The notes under the pieces are model-generated. The model did no database searches, had not been told where the DNA came from, and saw only the letters and a list, made by a program, of their open reading frames with translations. Positions 23,938-36,200 of a stretch of 64,000 nt of DNA are shown piece by piece. The stretch spans positions 62,001-126,000 of the forward strand of contig JAVLUZ010000543.1 of the NCBI GenBank assembly GCA_036768485.1, read 5' to 3'. Position 1 is the first letter of the stretch; every line of letters begins with the position of its first letter. This stretch comes from Mermis nigrescens (taxonomy: Eukaryota > Nematoda > Enoplea > Mermithida > Mermithidae). The position numbers and the translations under genes are program-made.

Positions 23938-26900
23938 GCGCTCACCCTATTTGTCTCAGAATGCTTTTTGCATATTCATCCAGTCACATTCCTTCAAGAT
24001 TATGTTTATATGTATCAGTATGTTTCATCTGACCATACTCTTTTAGCATATTAATTTAGTTGCAATTCTTTAAGATTGCACTTATTCCGGTATCAACATG
24101 TTTACTCTTATTGTTCAGCCTCTGAATCACCTTCCTAAGATTGAGATTTTTTTAGTACTCCTTGCATTGACAGTTGCATTCCTTTCAAATTGTGCTTATT
24201 CATGTTTATTCTTATTTTTCATATCAATTTTAAGAACTATCACTGTGTAAGAGTTTATATGTGGTGATTTTGAAGGCATGCATTATGAGAACTTTGTGAT
24301 CTTTTTACATTTTATTTACTTTGTTAGCTCAGTTGCCTGTAAAATAAGTCCATCCACATTACCTCTCCTTATTATTGACTCAATTCATATAGATCATGTC
24401 TCTCATATATTTGTTCTTTTACAAATTAACAATATTTACACTTTGCTCAATCTCAGCATCAAAAGCTAAGCTATTGCTCAATTGAAAAGTGTTGCTTTTG
24501 CAAAAAACATTACTCATTTGTCCTCAGATTATATCACAATTTTTTACAATTTTCTACAAATTTTTATTCAAAGCTGCACATTCAAACAAATACCACAGCA
24601 TCCAAATGCCAGGCATGATCACAATTGAGCTGGAGCTTGAGAAATGTCACATCAAGATGCACATGTACCCCAGTGCACTGTACTACTTTACAATGAGGCC
24701 TCCAGACATTAATGTTTGCTTCTAGGAGTCCCTTGACTACAACTGATTCATAGATTACATTAAATCCAATAGCAAACTTTGTCATTTGATCAAGATTCCA
24801 ATGTGTGTGCCTATTGGATGGTCACGTTGGATGAACCAAAGTTGCTATTGCATGAAAATTGTGATGGCACGTTGTATGAACAATGACTTAACAGTTATCA
24901 GTTTTTTCCCTATAGTGTGAAGGCTATCAATGATTAATTTTTATTGTACTATTTTAATCCTAATGGCACTTTTAAAAGTCGCCATTCATGTCCTTTTCAC
25001 AATACAATCAATAATTTTGAGGTTTTTGAACTTTCCTGGACAAACCAGAAGGATTCAGAACATCAGAAGAAAGAATATTAAATTTTCTAGCTATTTACTG
25101 AAAAAATTTTCGAAATTTGTCAGAAACTCACAGAATAATAGCTGATAACATCAAAAGCTACATTATGACAGCCTTTCTGGCAGCCATATTAAAAAACTGG
25201 AATTCTTTAGTAAATCAGCCAAAAAGAATATCATTTGTACAAGCTTTTTTAGGCTCTCTAAAATGTGCTTAAACATTTAAAAATATGAAAAATTGCATAG
25301 GTAAATGCATATCTTATGGAGGCAGCCATATTTGAAAAAAATTAAATTGAAATCGCAGGACAAACTATTCAGAAACATGAAAACCAAAAACAGATGAAAT
25401 TTAGAGCACAAAAATATCTAACTATATTGCTATTTTCCAAAATATGAAACCTAACCTGTATACTGTAGAGACAAAGCAAACTTTGAGCACTTTTTTGAGC
25501 CTGGCTAGCTATACTTTTTGGCAAAATAGTTTCATTCTGAAATAGTTGATCTAAAGCACTTTATAACATAAAAATCTGTATTGTGGTTCTTGAGTTCATC
25601 TCAAAAGACCTCACTTCACTGAAATAATGCAATAAGTTATTCAATAGTGAGCAGGTTCATCAGCTTTGACCAACTGTCACACTCTAGGCATGCTATAACA
25701 CAAATCATGGACCATTTTTTGAGCAAGCTGAATAAATTGTACTCATTTATTGTATTTATTTTATTAACAAATACCGGCTGATCAAATATTATATGCTTAA
25801 ATGTACTAAAATTCTCAAATTTTTTGAGATTGACATGGAACAGAAGTTGTTTGAGTTGGATGCCATTGTGTCAACATATAATTTGCATTTTGAGAGCAAG
25901 ACATGTGGCCTGGGTATGGATGTATAGGGGGTTGTTTTGAAGGCTAGTAAATGTTATAAAGATTATCTAAAAAGATTCAAAATGAATGAGATCAACATAT
26001 TTTTCACGCTATTTCAACATTTGAATTGATTTTGAAGTCATCTGATTAACAGCCTATAAATAAAATGACAAACTTAATTATGCAAGTAAACACAGATTAT
26101 TAGCCAAAGTGAATAGCCTTATAGTATTTATGAGTGTGATTTGTGTTATATGTGCAAATCATTGCACATACAATGGATCAAGCATAATATGTGAGAAAAT
26201 AATTAATTATGATGATAATCATATAAGAAAAGCCCGATTGGTAATTTTTGATGATTGTGTGATTTTAAGGTTTTGAAATGGCGGAATTTTACATGTTGCT
26301 TCCTAAATCTAGAATCAATGAAATTCAAACAACCTTGTAAAACCTTCTTGGAAATCAATCAAAATTTTCTAAGAAGCTTACAAGTCAATGGTAGGTGTAT
26401 AGAGACAGCTTGCAAAAATGTATTTATCATGATTTCTGGTCAATTGCAGGGATGCTGAGCTGTACTCTTGATTCTAATATTCATTTACCTAATTAGGTTC
26501 TCAGAAAAGGAAATTTTGGATAAAATAAAATGTTTTCTTTATGAGTTTTCTGAAGTTCTAGGTATGCACAATATGTACATACAGTTTAGTGTGTATTACT
26601 GTTTCATCATGGCAATGCATTGGCGTGAGTTCTTTTCAGGCACTTATTGATAATGAGTTCTATTCCCCAATAAAATATAGTATTTTATTTGCTGAATTGC
26701 AGGAGCTTTCCATTGTAGAATGCTTTCAGATTATTTGAATTGCTGCGTTTATGCAATTTTTATGCAACTTTAATCCATATTGCAAAAAAAATGATGCCTC
26801 TGAGGTCAGATTCTATTTCCAAAAATTTTTCTTTATCTCTTTCCAAAAATTTATCTTTATCAATTTTACAAAATTTGAGCAGTGCTAAGAAGTCTTAATT

Positions 26901-27066
26901 TGTTTTGTACTTTTGACAAAAAACTGATTGTTCTGCACAGAACATGCCACTCAGTAAATGCCTAATGGTCTGAGTTGTTTTTGAAAAAAATTTGTGCTGG
27001 TGCCTGTCTAATCAGAGCAACTCATAATCTTTTCAGTGTATTTTTATCAACCAGCAAAACTAAAGT

Positions 27067-27492
27067 ATGATTAATTTATTACAATTTCTGTTTTTGCTTC
27101 ATAGGTTATTTTTGACTTTTCAAATTAGTCCACTCACATTTATAAACATAGGCGCTATATTACCATTGGCCACTCAACAACAAATATGTTGGTTGAGAGA
27201 TGATCTTGTATTCTATCAGCCAAGACATCAACAAGTGCATAATTATATGGTCTTTCTTGCATTGCTTTTTGGTATGCTATTTTTTGTGGACTCTTACTTC
27301 CGTAAAGCTAATGATTTAGAGTTTCAAGATCATTCAAGTGAGGTCACTGCATTTTCAGCATGCAGCAATGATTTTTTAAATAATCTAACACAGTACAAGG
27401 AACCAGACTTTAAAACATATATCATTAAAAAAGAGCATGAAATTCTCTATCTACAGAAAAAATTTTCAAAAGATCTTTCTAAATTACATTAA
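27067..27492 (+). CDS. Unknown repeat-encoded reading frame, copy 2
   Basis: A 141-residue frame parallels 7573-7917. It has the central hydrophobic segment and a longer charged C-terminal tail ('KKEHEILYLQKKFSKDLSKL') that may form a short helix. I do not recognise a family. The extension shows copy 1 is the shortened one. No splice or promoter evidence was found, so expression is doubtful. Confidence 0.3.
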   Translation: MINLLQFLFLLHRLFLTFQISPLTFINIGAILPLATQQQICWLRDDLVFYQPRHQQVHNYMVFLALLFGMLFFVDSYFRKANDLEFQDHSSEVTAFSACSNDFLNNLTQYKEPDFKTYIIKKEHEILYLQKKFSKDLSKLH

Positions 27493-27551
27493 TTTTCCAA
27501 TATGGCTGCCTATGTGGCTAAAAATGAGAAATGTGAATTCTTGATAAAATT

Positions 27552-27729
<178 letters not shown>

Positions 27730-28033
27730 TTGACATTTCACAATTTAAAAAGCTTTGTAGAGTGAATGGCGGGCTTAGAAGAAAAACCAAAAAAACTGAA
27801 CATTTTAGAGGATGCTAAAATGTAACTATTTTGCAAGTTTTTAGCATAATGTAACGAATTAGTAAAAAATGCAGCCATGTTGAAATCCATGCCATTTTTG
27901 CTATGTGGTATACTGTAGTTATAACAAATTGAAAATTTTTTAGGCAAAATAGTTTCATTTTCTTGCTTCGTATTTAGAAAACTTGTAAAGGGGTGTTTAG
28001 AGGGTGGTTTCTGCGTTCCCAATGAATAGGCTC

Positions 28034-30210
28034 CAGTATTCGTACGGGGATCCCGACCCCGACCCCGACCCCGAAAAACCCCGGCCTAAACCCCGACCCC
28101 CGACCGGGGGCATGATTTTTTGAGTCGGGGTTGAACCTTTTTTTGGGGGTGAAATATAGCATTTTATTTGTTGGTACATAGAAGAATTGTATAAATAGCA
28201 AATAAATTCGGAACAAGGACGATTCATTCACCAACAAAATTAATATGTTAAGCTCGACACTCGCGATATTTCATAAAAAGTACGCCTAGTTGCCATTTTG
28301 TTAAGACGTACATACATGTTCACATATTTTCCATTATGAAGTGCGCCGAAATTACTGCGGAATCACAGGCGTAGCCGGGAGGGGGGAATGGAGGCACATG
28401 CCCCACGGAATTTTTCATAAATTATGTTGATGTTCCTGGCGCATGTGTCCAGAATATTGAGTTTAAAAAGGCAAAAACGTCAAAATTTTCCGGCGCTTCG
28501 CGCCGAGTCATTATTATTTATTGTTATACAGATCCAATAAATTTAAAAGCTTGAATCTGTTAGAATAATTCAGCACTTCACAGCACTTTAGTGATTTAAT
28601 GCACTATTAGTCCATTGAATGAAACTGCACATGCTTGTTGAACATAATAGTAAAAGTGCGAAAATGTTTGCGTACCAATTTATCTATCCTCTGCTCTGTT
28701 TATCTTTCTTTACAAGGACACATAATTCTATTTCAAATGAAAGGAAGGGCCAAATTTTCTTGTGTTTTTGCGCATATTCTGTTTTCTGAACTAGTTAATA
28801 AGAAGACCACAAATGGGCCTGAAAATGGTAAGAACAAAATTCTTATTGATACATCTTCCAATGACTTATTGGTTGCGACCCGTTGCTGCGCTATATACTT
28901 AGCAGAGGTCGAAAAACACATTTCAGCTCAGAAGTTTTGTGCAGTGTAGGTGTTCATCAATTTAAGGTTTTTTTGGACTTAATTCAGAACCGAGATTTTG
29001 CCAATTAGCGAAAATTTTAACTTTACTAATAAAAATTAGAGTGCTTTTTAACAAAATTTTTGGGGGTTCTGCTTTGGATCCTCGCTGAGTGGCGCTCAAG
29101 CGCGCCACCCCAGACCCCCAGCCATACATCTACATGTTGAAAGAGATTTTAGGAGGACAGAAAAGGTAAAAGGATTAGGAATTTTCAAAAAATTTCGAGC
29201 TGCCGCCGCAATTAGTTTATCTGTTCTGTATGATTTAAGCGGTTTATATTGAGTTTAAAGAGTAAAAACGTCAAAATTTTCCTGCGCTTAGCACCGCCGA
29301 TTATTGTCTTAGGGCGGTAAAATATGACTGAATTTCTTGATGCTTTGCGTCACTTATGATTTCCGAACTCTTTGTCAATAAAAAGGCGTAAATTCTACAT
29401 GAAAACGGTAAAAATTTCGAAAATTTTTGGCGCTTGCGCGCCATTGGCTCCTCTACAATCAGTGCGCCATAGAAAACCGTTATGAAAAACCTGTGGAGGA
29501 ATCATCACAGTTCTTTTTGTATTCGGCAAAGATTTTTCGCGATGTACAAAGACTTTTAGGGACCGTCTTTGTACATGTACAAAGATTTTTGAAGACAAAA
29601 ACTGCAAAAAAAGTTTCGAAATTCGCAAAATTCTCGGCGCTCCGCGCCGAAATGGGCAATTGTGTGTTCTATATATCTTTATAATTTCAGAAATTGCATT
29701 TTGAAAGGAAAAATACCGAATTTTTTGGTGCTTCGCGCCGTTTTGAGGCAATTATTACTGATTTTTGCCCTCAGAAACCTAGAAATTGCTAAAATACGTA
29801 ACCAAAGGTAGAACAACTCTGTTTTTGCCACACTAGAATTGCTACTGTACCATATTATAGTACCCAAAAATTTGTGTGTACGGAATGTACAAAGACTTTT
29901 AGGGACCATCTTTGTACATGTACAAACGGACCTTGTACAAAAAAATAAAACACTGGGAGGAATATGAAAAAGTGAGAGCAATTACTGATTAAAATTGATA
30001 GTATTGCTAAATGGCTAAAACCTTGAACATAACCAGCTTTAATAATATGCTCTACAAACAAGTGAAGGTATCGTTTTTATCCTTTTCAAATTGGTATGAA
30101 ATCATGCAATGTTAATTATTAATCTCCAACCCCGACCCCGACCCCGAAAACCGGGATTTTTAATCCCCGACCCCGATTGGGGGTGAAAATCTGACCCCGT
30201 ACGATCACTG
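28034..30210. mobile_element. Non-autonomous hAT element with (CCCCGA)n ends
   Basis: A 2177-bp element is bounded by perfect 8-bp duplications ATAGGCTC (28026-28033 and 30211-30218). Termini are CAGTATTCGTACGGGG and, on the other strand, CAGTGATCGTACGGGG, followed on both sides by tandem CCCCGA-type repeats (28050-28120, 30127-30180). The interior holds a copy of the TTTGTACATGTACAAAG repeat (29500-29950) and an internal hAT-type end near 28372. An interior frame (28635-28949) has no recognisable transposase features. Confidence 0.85.
29500..29960 (+). repeat. TTTGTACATGTACAAAG repeat family, copy 1
   Basis: Two copies of the near-palindrome CTTTGTACATGTACAAA bracket a conserved interior that includes CGGCGCTCCGCGCCG, GGTGCTTCGCGCC, and the AGTACCCAAAAATTTGTGTG block. 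The same order is seen at 49440-50130 and, inverted, at 44035-44430. Confidence 0.75.
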
Positions 30211-30218
30211 ATAGGCTC

Positions 30219-31467
30219 TACTCAAAATCTGGACTATTGTGCCTACTCTCAATTAGATGCAATTCACACGATAAATGATGTCTATATTTAATAACGCAAA
30301 CAACAACTCTACTTATAACAATATTGGCGAATAAAAAGGGGGTGTGCAAGGGTCTCAGCCAGAATCAGATCAATGAATTCTTAAGATAATTAAAACATGG
30401 GAGAGAGAGTGTGGAGATTGAAGGAGAGGAGTGGTAAGCTGACTGCGTGCCTACAACGCACTAGGATGTCCACCAAATCCCATATGCTAAATGATCAAAA
30501 AGAACCAAAAAATGCTTGCGCACTGTATTTTTATAGTGGTGAGTTTTGGAGGTTAGGCCAACAAAAAGTACTGAAATGTGTGTTAAGCATCTTGAATCAT
30601 TCAGGGGTTGGGCTAATGGAAAATAATAATGTTAATGGAGTTTATGTGTCTTAGATAGCTCGGGTATAGAAATATGGTTTAGAGTATACTGTGGAAGTTA
30701 AGCGTGTGGTTTGAAGGTTGGGCAGACAGGAAGCATTAAAACATGTTTCGTGCATTTCAATTAGCTTGAGGGTAGAGATGTGGTTTAGAGCATACTGTAA
30801 GCCTAAAAGTTCTCATGACCAAAAGTGGACGTGGCGGCGAGTTGGCGGGCCAGCTGTCAGAGATATGATTTTGCCTATATGTATTTTCGCTTATCTGTGA
30901 GAGAGCAGCGTTTTTGCGGTATTTTGGTTTACATACTTTCAACTAAGACTGAGTTTTTTTTGAGAACAAACATGGAAAAACTGATTGACGTTTCCGAACC
31001 AAAAATATTATTTGAATGATTTTATTGGTGTTTATGGAATGGAGAAGTAATTGGGGTGGTCAAATGGCGCCGAGTTTTTATATCACTGACTGAGTTTGAA
31101 GTCGAAATGAAGTACGAAAAAGCGTGAAAACGTGCATTAAATATAGATAAGAAAATACAAAGAAATAAATTGAGTTGATAAAAGTTTAAGAGTAGATTAA
31201 TTAATTAAAACGCATTACATTTCTTCCCCTGTTTTTTTTAAAGGTAGAGAGAGAGAAACAACAATATATGAGAGAGAGACCCTCGCGTTACAAGATACAT
31301 AAAAGTTATTATTATTATTATTTTTAACAATATCGTAGCATATCACTGGTGTGTGTGATGGTGATAGGACTACATCGAAATTTTCAATTGAAAATTGAAG
31401 AAAACCATGCGAAAATAGCTGTTTCTTCTGTTAAAATTGTTTTGAAACCTACATGAAGAGAAAATTG
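30219..31467. other. No gene recognised
   Basis: Mixed-composition sequence with (GA)-rich and (TTA)n patches (31255-31330). No domain or complete element was identified. Confidence 0.4.
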
Positions 31468-31475
31468 CTTCCAGG

Positions 31476-31707
31476 CATAGGTGGGCGGTACCGAAGTTCT
31501 GGGGGGATGCAAGACTTTCTAAAGGTCAGAAATGGCCTTAAAAATGGTGGTATGGCGAAAGAACACAATTTTTCAATGTTCCTCATTGAGCACTATCCAT
31601 TGGCATCAAAAAATTGCTAAAAACACAAAATTTCAAAAATTGAATTCTGGGGGTATTTTGGTTTTCGGGGGGGGGTGCATACCCCCAAACCCCCACGCCC
31701 AGGTATG
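31476..31707 (-). mobile_element. hAT-like MITE, copy D
   Basis: A 232-bp copy in the opposite orientation (CATAGGTGGGC to GCCCAGGTATG) is flanked by CTTCCAGG and CTTTCAGG (one mismatch), so it is a true insertion. It is slightly shortened relative to the others. Confidence 0.82.
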
Positions 31708-32039
31708 CTTTCAGGTCGTCAAGAAAATAAATAAATGTCATTAATAGGTATCATACGGCTCGTAGCGCCGGGAAAATTTGAGAAATTATGGTCACTGACG
31801 GCCAGAAATCATTGCGAATTGCATATCCTTTCTTTATCTCGCCGAATGTTTCTGGCCAATGGAGGGGGCGGCCGCCTCCTCCCTTAAATTCGCCCCTGAA
31901 AGCTGTACTATTTATGTTGCTTAACATTTATTTATATAAAGCAACTTATTCGACTTTGACGCTGCTCCTTTAAATCAGTATTGATCGCTTTTCATATTTT
32001 CAGATTCAGATTGATCTTTGAATTTAGGTCTGGTATGTA
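31708..32039. other. No gene; hAT-type end at about 31905
   Basis: 'GGGGGCGGCCGCCTCCTCCC' followed by 'GCCCCTG' resembles an inverted hAT terminus (CAGGGGCGAATTTAAGGG on the other strand). No partner end was found. Confidence 0.35.
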
Positions 32040-32621
32040 CAGGGTGGCTCATAAAAAAGGCCTCATTTCTTAGTACGTCATAACATCGGCTGATGTGAAA
32101 ATAAAATTTCAAAACCAGCTGCATTAGATGGGTAAGCATGTCTTTATTTCATCTGCGTTAAAAATTTGGCCAGCTCTTAGCGGTTCCTGCACTACGGCAA
32201 TTTGTTTACACCTCACTGTTCAAACCCAAGGGTTTCTGCATTGTATTACATTACTGTGTATGTTGGTATCCTTTTTTGACATTTTTACAACATATCCTGT
32301 CACAAAAATTGATAAGCACATTTTTAAATCTCCAGAATTTATACGCGTCCTACTGAGTGCAAAAAATTCAGGATATCGTCAAAAGAGGGTGCAAATTGAT
32401 GACAGGACCAATGACGCTATCGGCGTTTAAACAATATTAAAGTAGGGTGTAAACAAATTGCCTTTGCGCCCGAAGCACTGGCACTTGTCAAAAATTTTTA
32501 CACATTTGGAAAAAAGAGACTTTTATCTATTGAATGCAGCCAGTTTGAAACTTTGAAGTTCGCAAGAGCCGAAGTTATGACCTGTCAAATCGAAATGTAG
32601 CCTTTTTTATGGGCCACCCTG
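32040..32621. mobile_element. TA-flanked MITE (Tc1/mariner-like ends)
   Basis: A 582-bp element with termini CAGGGTGGCTCATAAAAAAG and, inverted, CAGGGTGGCCCATAAAAAAG is flanked by TA on both sides (32038-32039 and 32622-32623). A second inverted pair inside (GGCAATTTGTTTACACC near 32197, GGGTGTAAACAAATTGCC near 32445) makes nested symmetry. There is no transposase ORF, so it is non-autonomous. Confidence 0.82.
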
Positions 32622-33241
32622 TATATTTGATCTTAATTTGTTCAGATCAGTTTTTAAGTTAGGTTGATGAATGAATTCATCATCGAGGCTAAAGCCAATA
32701 AACTTTCTTTGAATCACAAACTTTGTTATTCATAGGTTACTTGTATGTGAATGTGATATTTCAGTTTGAGCATATTTTTTAAGCTTAGCATTCAAATCAT
32801 GCCTGTTGTTGCAAAATGCTTATAAAATTAAGAATGGATAGTACCAGTCTGTATGAATTGTAAAAGTAATCATAGCTTCACATTAAATATGTCTGCGTCC
32901 CTGGCGTTAGTTCTTGTAAACGTATAGTATATTTTTATATTTTTCAGGAGTATATTGATCCTGGGGTAAATTAAGCGATCCACAATTATTTCTTGAAGCT
33001 TTTTGTTTATTAGCGTCTTTTGATTTTTTCCTAGCTCTGCCTCATTTTCTAGAGAGAATTTTGTTTGTTCTGGAGTGTAAATCTCAAACGCTTTCATTTA
33101 TTTTTGTAATGTAGTAAACAGAGACCGTTCAATTTGCTGTATTATTTAATAAGCATTCGAAATGCATTTTATTGTCTGTAGCACCTAACAGGTTCTCAGT
33201 TTCCCTATTGATTGTTTCGTTATCGATTTATCTTGTAACAG

Positions 33242-33265
33242 CGCAGCCTCGTCAATATGGAGCCG
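33242..33265 (+). CDS. PRDX6: PRDX6 candidate exon 1 (start MEP)
   Basis: A 24-nt segment between a good acceptor (TTGTAACAG) and a donor (CCG|GTATGG) holds ATG at 33257 and reads M-E-P. It joins in frame to the AAT codon opening the next exon, which has no ATG of its own. The leading 15 nt would be 5' UTR. The choice is inference; another upstream exon could supply the start. Confidence 0.45.
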
Positions 33266-36200
33266 GTATGGAAATTTCTCTTTCTTACTTAGTTATTTTT
33301 AAACAGCTTATTGCAGCCTCAATGCATACAATATTTTATGAAAATCTGTCTTCAAGCACTGTTTTTTTATACGTAACAAAAACTTTGAGACTCGTACAAA
33401 GATTTTTAGAGCCATCTTTGTACAATGCACAGAGACTTTTCAGGGCAAAGTAATGGTAGTTTAACGGTTTTGTTGGAGTATTTTCTTAGCGAAAATTCCA
33501 TAAATTTTCGGCGCTTCTCGCCTAATATCATAATACATTCTATTGAGCTTCAAGCGCGGGCATTAAACACTCCAAAATCTATCTTTTAGCATCTTTGTAC
33601 GGATTTAAGCATGTTTTACATCTATCTATACTGTTTTACATATATTTTATGCATAAAAAAGAACTATTGAACAACTTTGTACGGTTTTCTGTCGTTTGAA
33701 TATCAAATTGACTTTTTTGCGTTGCATTAAATTCATAAGCAAATTGGTGTCTATTATGAGATTCAGTCAGCATATTACAATCGCTGTTTTATTTGTGATT
33801 ATGTAACTTAAGTTATTTTAGCTTTTTGAGTCGAATTTTATGTGTAAATTCAACCCAAGACTCACAAGAATTTCGGCGTTTCTCGCCAAACTAATATGTC
33901 CGGGTGAATGTATGCAAAGAAGTGTACGTTTAACAGTATATGTATATATGTCTTATATGTAGAAAAAATTTTCGCTCGTACAAAGACTTTTCCGGGGATC
34001 TTTGTACATGTACAAAGAGGCTCGTACAAAAAACTGTTCTTTGATTTTTGATTAAAACGATTCCCCTCAAAATGCTTGTAACAGCGGAGATTTGTATATT
34101 GAATGCATACATGATCTTTGGGGGGTTTGAGAGTCTTTCAACCTTCAGAAAAATTTTCGCCGTCTAGAATTTCCGCCCCCCTACATCATAGAACTCGCCA
34201 TTTTTCAGCAGTTTCGAAAAATTTCTAAATATTCGTCGAAAAGGTGCCCTTTTAATCATTTTTAGCTATAAATTTGTTCAAAAGTGTTCAATTTTAGGCG
34301 GTTCCCATATACTCAAGTTTTGACTATAATTTGTTCACTTTATTCGACTTGCTTAATTTTGTTCGAAATTTTTTATCTTTTTATGCTCTAGAAAGTAGCA
34401 TCGTCAGAAACGCCGAAAAACGATGTTTTTGACGCGATTCCACCATTTTTTTTGCCCCAAAAAGGGCACTCTAAAATTTCACCCCTCCTCCTGGAATTCC
34501 CATGCCGAACACGTCTGGTTGTTTGTAATATACTGTACAGATTTTTTCTTTTTTCGTTAAAAGTTCAAGACTGTTTAATTTTGCTTTTTTCTTTTTTTGC
34601 TTATCATTTGTTTTTTATTTAAACCTAAACCATTGCGTTTCGCCTAGAATTTGTGTACTACGACGGGAGGATTGAAATTGGGCGACGTTTTCCCGGATTT
34701 TCAAGCTGAAACCAACGAAGGACCGATAAGTTTTCATAAATGGTTGGATAATTCGTAAGCTTCTTTAAGCTTCTCTACATTTTCGGTTGTGTACAGTGCT
34801 TATGAATTAATTACAAACTTTGTTGCAGACTATAAAATTGTAGCTGGATTGGTATCACTAAGAAGTCCTGCTAGTATCAATGGAAAATTTCGCAAAATGC
34901 TGTAAAATTGATGAAAATTGACAAGAATTACTCTAATAAAAATTATTCAGTCGCAATCAAGTAAAAAAAGAAGAAGAATGTAGGAAAATAGAAAAAGTCA
35001 GTTGAAAAATAACTAATTAGCGAAATAATAAACCAATGACTAACCAAACAACCATTAATCAATAAACAGTCAAGCAAACAATAATCTATAATATTAATTT
35101 CGAGTTGTTTGTAAGTGTGTGTGTGTGTCTGTGAGGCAAAAAAGTTTTTACTGGATTATTTTGTGATACTTATATTTTCACTCAATGGGTATTCTCGGGC
35201 GCTAATTTCAATTTTTTGATTAAAATGGCTCGATCGGACTCTTGAAACCCGGAAACTACGGATTTATGTAAAAGGTTTTGGTAGCTCTAGCCGCTTATGC
35301 ATTTGCCGCAGGGCAAAATTTTAAAGCCACCTAGATCAACTTTTTATGCGCTATCGACTGGTGTGAACCACTTTACACTACAGTGTAAACTGATGTGATG
35401 CCGTAAGAAAAACGTGATTTATAAGTGTATTTTATCAAATATCTCAAATCGCAGCGAATAAATTTTGTTAAAGTTTTCACCAATTCTTGGATATCTTATG
35501 ACTGACCTTACTGTAGAATTTGAAGAAAATTCACGGATTGGTTTCTGAGATACGGGAGCCCAAAGGTACCCTATGCATAGCGTAAAATTTAGGTTTTTGT
35601 CTTTTTGCAGAAGCACAGATTGACTGTTGCTTCCAAAATTTGGCCCCTGGGGTTTCTGGGACCTCTGATTCCATATTCGATACTTTAAATATACGATCTG
35701 GCATCATAAAACATGTATGAGACGGGCTAAAAGGAAATCACGTACGGGTACTTATAAACATGATTAATCACTGAAAAAGAGCTTGCACCAAGTCAACATT
35801 TTTGACCTTGTAAACCAGCGTGCGTGAACTTTAATGCGAAGCAATCGAAAGCAGCAAACACGCGGCTTTCGAATGAAAGCAGCAAACATGCGGCTTTCGA
35901 AAATACAAATCCAAATGTTTTTGCTTCTAGCGGCTAATTTAATATGCAACTTTTTGCATTTGTTTACAATGAGGGCAAAGTTGAAGATTTTACGCAGTTT
36001 TGCCGTTGAGTTGCCTCATAAACGGAAGAACGAGGCAAAAGGAGACAGAGCGAAATGGAATGAGTCGTTGCTTAATGGAAAGCACTCACAAAATGCACAT
36101 AAAATATAATTGAATTATATATGTAGGTAGGTACTATAAATCTTGATCCTTCTATGTACAATTCGCAAATGACCATGAACAATATGTACTGTAATTTTTA

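Noticed and set aside
28635..28949. Possible gene inside the hAT element
   Set aside because: A single 104-residue frame with no transposase motif, domain or repeat conservation.
33172..33453. A signal-peptide-like frame (MSVAPNRFSVSLLIVSLS...) as its own gene
   Set aside because: The frame overlaps a splice-acceptor-like tract that better explains the PRDX6 5' exon, and has no recognisable downstream domain.
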